Positions 61,581 to 64,000 of a stretch of DNA of 64,000 bases are shown piece after piece. The DNA comes from Sphingomonas sanguinis (GTDB lineage Bacteria; Pseudomonadota; Alphaproteobacteria; Sphingomonadales; Sphingomonadaceae). The notes below the pieces were generated by a model, which saw only the letters and a list, made by a program, of their open reading frames with translations, had not been told where the DNA came from and did not search any database. Position 1 is the first letter of the stretch. Every line of letters begins with the position of its first letter. The translations under genes and the position numbers were made by a program. The stretch lies in NCBI RefSeq assembly GCF_001476905.1, contig NZ_LDTE01000044.1, forward strand, positions 1 to 64,000. The letters are read 5' to 3'.

Positions 61581-63617
61581 TTATGCGAGGCCGAGGCCAC
61601 CGACCACAAGGTCGATGATCTTGATGCCGACGAACGGCGCGATCAGGCCGCCTAGGCCATAGACGGCGAGGTTGCGGGCGAGCAGCGGCCCCGCCCCCAT
61701 CGGCTTGTAGGCCACACCCTTCAACGCCAGCGGCACCAGCAGCGGGATGATGAGCGCGTTGAAGATGATCGCCGACAGGATCGCCGATTGCGGCGTCGCC
61801 AGACCCATGACGTTCAGCACGCCGAGGCCAGGATAGAGCGCCACGAACATCGCCGGGATGATCGCGAAATACTTCGCCACGTCATTGGCGACCGAAAAGG
61901 TCGTCAGCGCGCCGCGTGTCATCAGCAACTGCTTGCCGAGGCCGACGACCTCGATCAGCTTGGTCGGGTCGCTGTCCAGATCGACCATGTTGCCCGCCTC
62001 GCGCGCGGCCTGGGTGCCGGTGTTCATCGCGACGCCGACATCCGCCTGCGCCAGGGCGGGCGCGTCGTTGGTGCCGTCGCCGCACATCGCGACCAGCTTG
62101 CCGCCCTGCTGTTCCTGACGGATCAGCGCCAGCTTGTCCTCCGGCGTCGCCTGGGCGAGGAAGTCGTCCACCCCGGCCTCGGCGGCGATGGCGGCGGCAG
62201 TCAGGGGATTGTCACCGGTGATCATCACCGTGCGGATACCCATGCGGCGCAGCTCGCCGAAACGTTCGCGGATGCCCGCCTTGACCACGTCCTTCAAGAA
62301 GATGGCGCCGAGCAACCGGCCATTTTCCGCGACCGCCAGCGGCGTGCCACCCGCGCGCGCGATCTCGTCGGTGATGCGGCGAAGCTGCGTCGCCGCCGCC
62401 GTCTCACCCACACCCGGATGGGCGCGCAGGATCGAGTCGACCGCGCCCTTCTGGATCAGCCGATCGCCGATCTTCACGCCCGAGATACGGGTCTGGGCGG
62501 TGAAGGGGATGATCTCTGCGTCCGCAGGCAGACCGGGAATGGTAACGCCGAACTGCTCGCGCGCTAGAACGACAATGGAGCGGCCCTCGGGCGTCTCATC
62601 GGCAAGGCTGGCCATGAGTGCGGCATCAGCAAGCGCATTGACGTCGAGATTGCCCACGGCGCGGAACTCGCTCGCCTGACGGTCGCCGATCGTGATCGTG
62701 CCCGTCTTGTCGAGCAGCAGCACATCGACATCGCCCGCCGCCTCGACCGCACGGCCCGACTTGGCGAGCACGTTGAAGCGGACCAGACGGTCCATGCCCG
62801 CGATACCGATCGCCGACAGCAAGGCCGCGATGGTCGTCGGGATCAGGGTGATCAGCAGCGCCGCCAGGATCGCCACCGGGATGCCGCCGCCCGCGAAGAA
62901 CGCGAAGCCCGGAATGGTGCCGACCGCGATCAGGAAGATGATGGTCAGACCGACGAGCAGGATGGTCAGAGCCACCTCGTTCGGGGTCTTCTGCCGCTCG
63001 GCACCCTCGACCAGCGCGATCATGCGGTCCAGGAAGCCCTGGCCCGGATTGACGGTGACGCGCATCCGGATCTCGTCCGAGATGACGCGCGTGCCCGCCG
63101 TCACCGCCGAACGGTCGCCGCCCGCCTCACGGATGACCGGCGCGCTCTCGCCGGTGATCGCGGCTTCGTTGACCGAGCCCACACCGGCGACGACTTCGCC
63201 GTCCGAAGGGATCAGGTCGCCGGTTTCGACCAGCACCACATCGCCGATCTTGAGCGCGCTGGCGGGGACATTCTCCCACTCATGGCCAGCGCCCTTCAGC
63301 CGCTTGGCGGTCAGTTCGGCCTTGGCGGCCCGAAGCGAGGCCGCCTGCGCCTTGCCGCGCCCTTCGGCCAGCGCCTCTGCGAAAGTGCCGAACAACACGG
63401 TCAGCCACAGCCAGACGACCAGTTGCAGCTTAAAGCCGGTGGTCAGCCCGTCATGCCCGACGACGAGCAGGATGGTCAGCAGGGCGGCAACCACGGCGGT
63501 CACGAACATCACCGGGTTGCGGATCAGCTCGCGCGGATTGAGTTTGACGAACGAGGCCTTGATCGCCGGGAGCACGAGCTCGGCGGTGAACAGGCTCTTG
63601 GTAGGGGAATGGGCCAT
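61581..63617 (-). CDS. kdpB: K+-transporting P-type ATPase subunit KdpB
   Basis: The 678-residue ATP-hydrolysing subunit of the Kdp pump. It shows the phosphorylation motif D-K-T-G-T-I-T near residue 305, T-G-E-S-A-P in the actuator domain, M-I-T-G-D-N and the hinge G-D-G-T-N-D-A-P. Membrane helices are arranged as in type IA P-type ATPases. The upstream gene kdpA ends 15 bases before it. All catalytic motifs are intact. Confidence 0.95.
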   Translation of the reverse strand: MAHSPTKSLFTAELVLPAIKASFVKLNPRELIRNPVMFVTAVVAALLTILLVVGHDGLTTGFKLQLVVWLWLTVLFGTFAEALAEGRGKAQAASLRAAKAELTAKRLKGAGHEWENVPASALKIGDVVLVETGDLIPSDGEVVAGVGSVNEAAITGESAPVIREAGGDRSAVTAGTRVISDEIRMRVTVNPGQGFLDRMIALVEGAERQKTPNEVALTILLVGLTIIFLIAVGTIPGFAFFAGGGIPVAILAALLITLIPTTIAALLSAIGIAGMDRLVRFNVLAKSGRAVEAAGDVDVLLLDKTGTITIGDRQASEFRAVGNLDVNALADAALMASLADETPEGRSIVVLAREQFGVTIPGLPADAEIIPFTAQTRISGVKIGDRLIQKGAVDSILRAHPGVGETAAATQLRRITDEIARAGGTPLAVAENGRLLGAIFLKDVVKAGIRERFGELRRMGIRTVMITGDNPLTAAAIAAEAGVDDFLAQATPEDKLALIRQEQQGGKLVAMCGDGTNDAPALAQADVGVAMNTGTQAAREAGNMVDLDSDPTKLIEVVGLGKQLLMTRGALTTFSVANDVAKYFAIIPAMFVALYPGLGVLNVMGLATPQSAILSAIIFNALIIPLLVPLALKGVAYKPMGAGPLLARNLAVYGLGGLIAPFVGIKIIDLVVGGLGLA

Positions 63618-63632
63618 GAATGGCGCTCCCGA

Positions 63633-64000
63633 TCAGAAGAGTTGACCGCGGATCATCGCGAGATGATCGGCGATGGGACCAAGGGCGAGGCTCGGCAGGA
63701 AGGTCAGGCCGCCCAGCACCAGCACGATGCCGACGAGCAGACCGATCCACAGCACACCCGTGGTCGGGAAGGAGCCGGCCGAGGCCGGGACATGCTTCTT
63801 CGCGGCCAGGCTGCCTGCGATCGCGAGCATCGGCACGATGATGAAGAAGCGGCCCACCCACATGGCGACGCCCAGCAGACCGTCATACCAGGGGGTCGAG
63901 GCGGTCAGTCCCGCAAAGGCCGAACCGTTGTTCGCCACCGCGCTGGTGAAGGCATAGAGGATTTCGCCGAAACCATGCGGTCCCTTGTTGAGCGGCCCCG
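63633..64000 (-). CDS. kdpA: K+-transporting ATPase subunit KdpA, C-terminal part (cut by window end)
   Basis: The last 121 codons of the K+-channel-like subunit. Reading in from the window end gives [24 protein letters not shown], part of the fourth pore repeat, then A-G-L and the final membrane helices. It ends [10 protein letters not shown]. It binds K+ and works with KdpB and KdpC. The start and the kdp promoter lie beyond the window. Confidence 0.93.
   Translation of the reverse strand, partial: GPLNKGPHGFGEILYAFTSAVANNGSAFAGLTASTPWYDGLLGVAMWVGRFFIIVPMLAIAGSLAAKKHVPASAGSFPTTGVLWIGLLVGIVLVLGGLTFLPSLALGPIADHLAMIRGQLF

Overview
The window is GC-rich chromosomal DNA from an alphaproteobacterium, most probably a Sphingomonas-type sphingomonad. 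This is an inference from gene content: decayed TonB-receptor/PCu(A)C/DUF2946 copper genes, TadE/G pilus genes, a Pls/PosA-type peptide synthetase, and several families of palindromic intergenic repeat that I associate with sphingomonads. No rRNA, tRNA or CRISPR array is visible.

Layout. 1-2.8 kb: an IS5-family transposase tail, then a decayed copper-handling locus (TonB-receptor fragment, frameshifted PCu(A)C chaperone, exported Mn-type superoxide dismutase, DUF2946 protein). 2.8-20.3 kb: an aromatic-degradation supercluster. A minus-strand operon encodes an OmpW porin, a methylesterase-like hydrolase and a salicylate-hydroxylase-like flavoprotein. Next come two tandem CatM/BenM-type LysR genes, then a divergent plus-strand operon catB-catC-catA-benABCD-catIJ-catD-catF. 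A minus-strand pair of benzyl-alcohol and benzaldehyde dehydrogenase-like genes closes the block. Together these would take benzyl alcohol, benzaldehyde, benzoate and possibly (methyl) salicylate through catechol and 3-oxoadipate to succinyl-CoA and acetyl-CoA. The two minus-strand operons share an almost identical upstream block carrying a LysR T-N11-A box, and catB has a textbook ATAC-N7-GTAT site, so they are probably one regulon.

20.3-23.4 kb: three Tad-type genes (a VWA protein and two TadE-like pseudopilins). 23.5-28.4 kb: two tandem MHYT-PAS-GGDEF-EAL cyclic-di-GMP proteins. 28.6-40.5 kb: a low-oxygen module with hemN, cydDC, cydAB plus the tiny cydX, an FNR-type regulator, a possible hemerythrin-like protein, a broken aldehyde dehydrogenase and an alcohol dehydrogenase. 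Four good FNR boxes (TTGAC-N4-[AG]TCAA) lie in front of these genes, and the regulator has the four Fe-S cysteines and the E-x2-S-R recognition helix that fit such sites.

40.5-44.5 kb: an exported GH43-like glycosidase, two palindromic repeats, a small acidic protein and katG. 44.6-53.4 kb: a tightly overlapping minus-strand operon built round a 1335-residue A-T synthetase fused to three membrane/left-handed beta-helix units, with its own phosphopantetheinyl transferase, acetyltransferase, DUF2721 membrane protein, GH130-like glycosidase and SDR, and an MFS exporter upstream. This is the least understood system here. 53.6-57.6 kb: an epoxide-hydrolase-like enzyme, NhaA, a YbaN-family protein, and a solitary ParD-like protein coupled to map. 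57.6-64 kb: kdpABCDE on the minus strand, cut by the window end inside kdpA.
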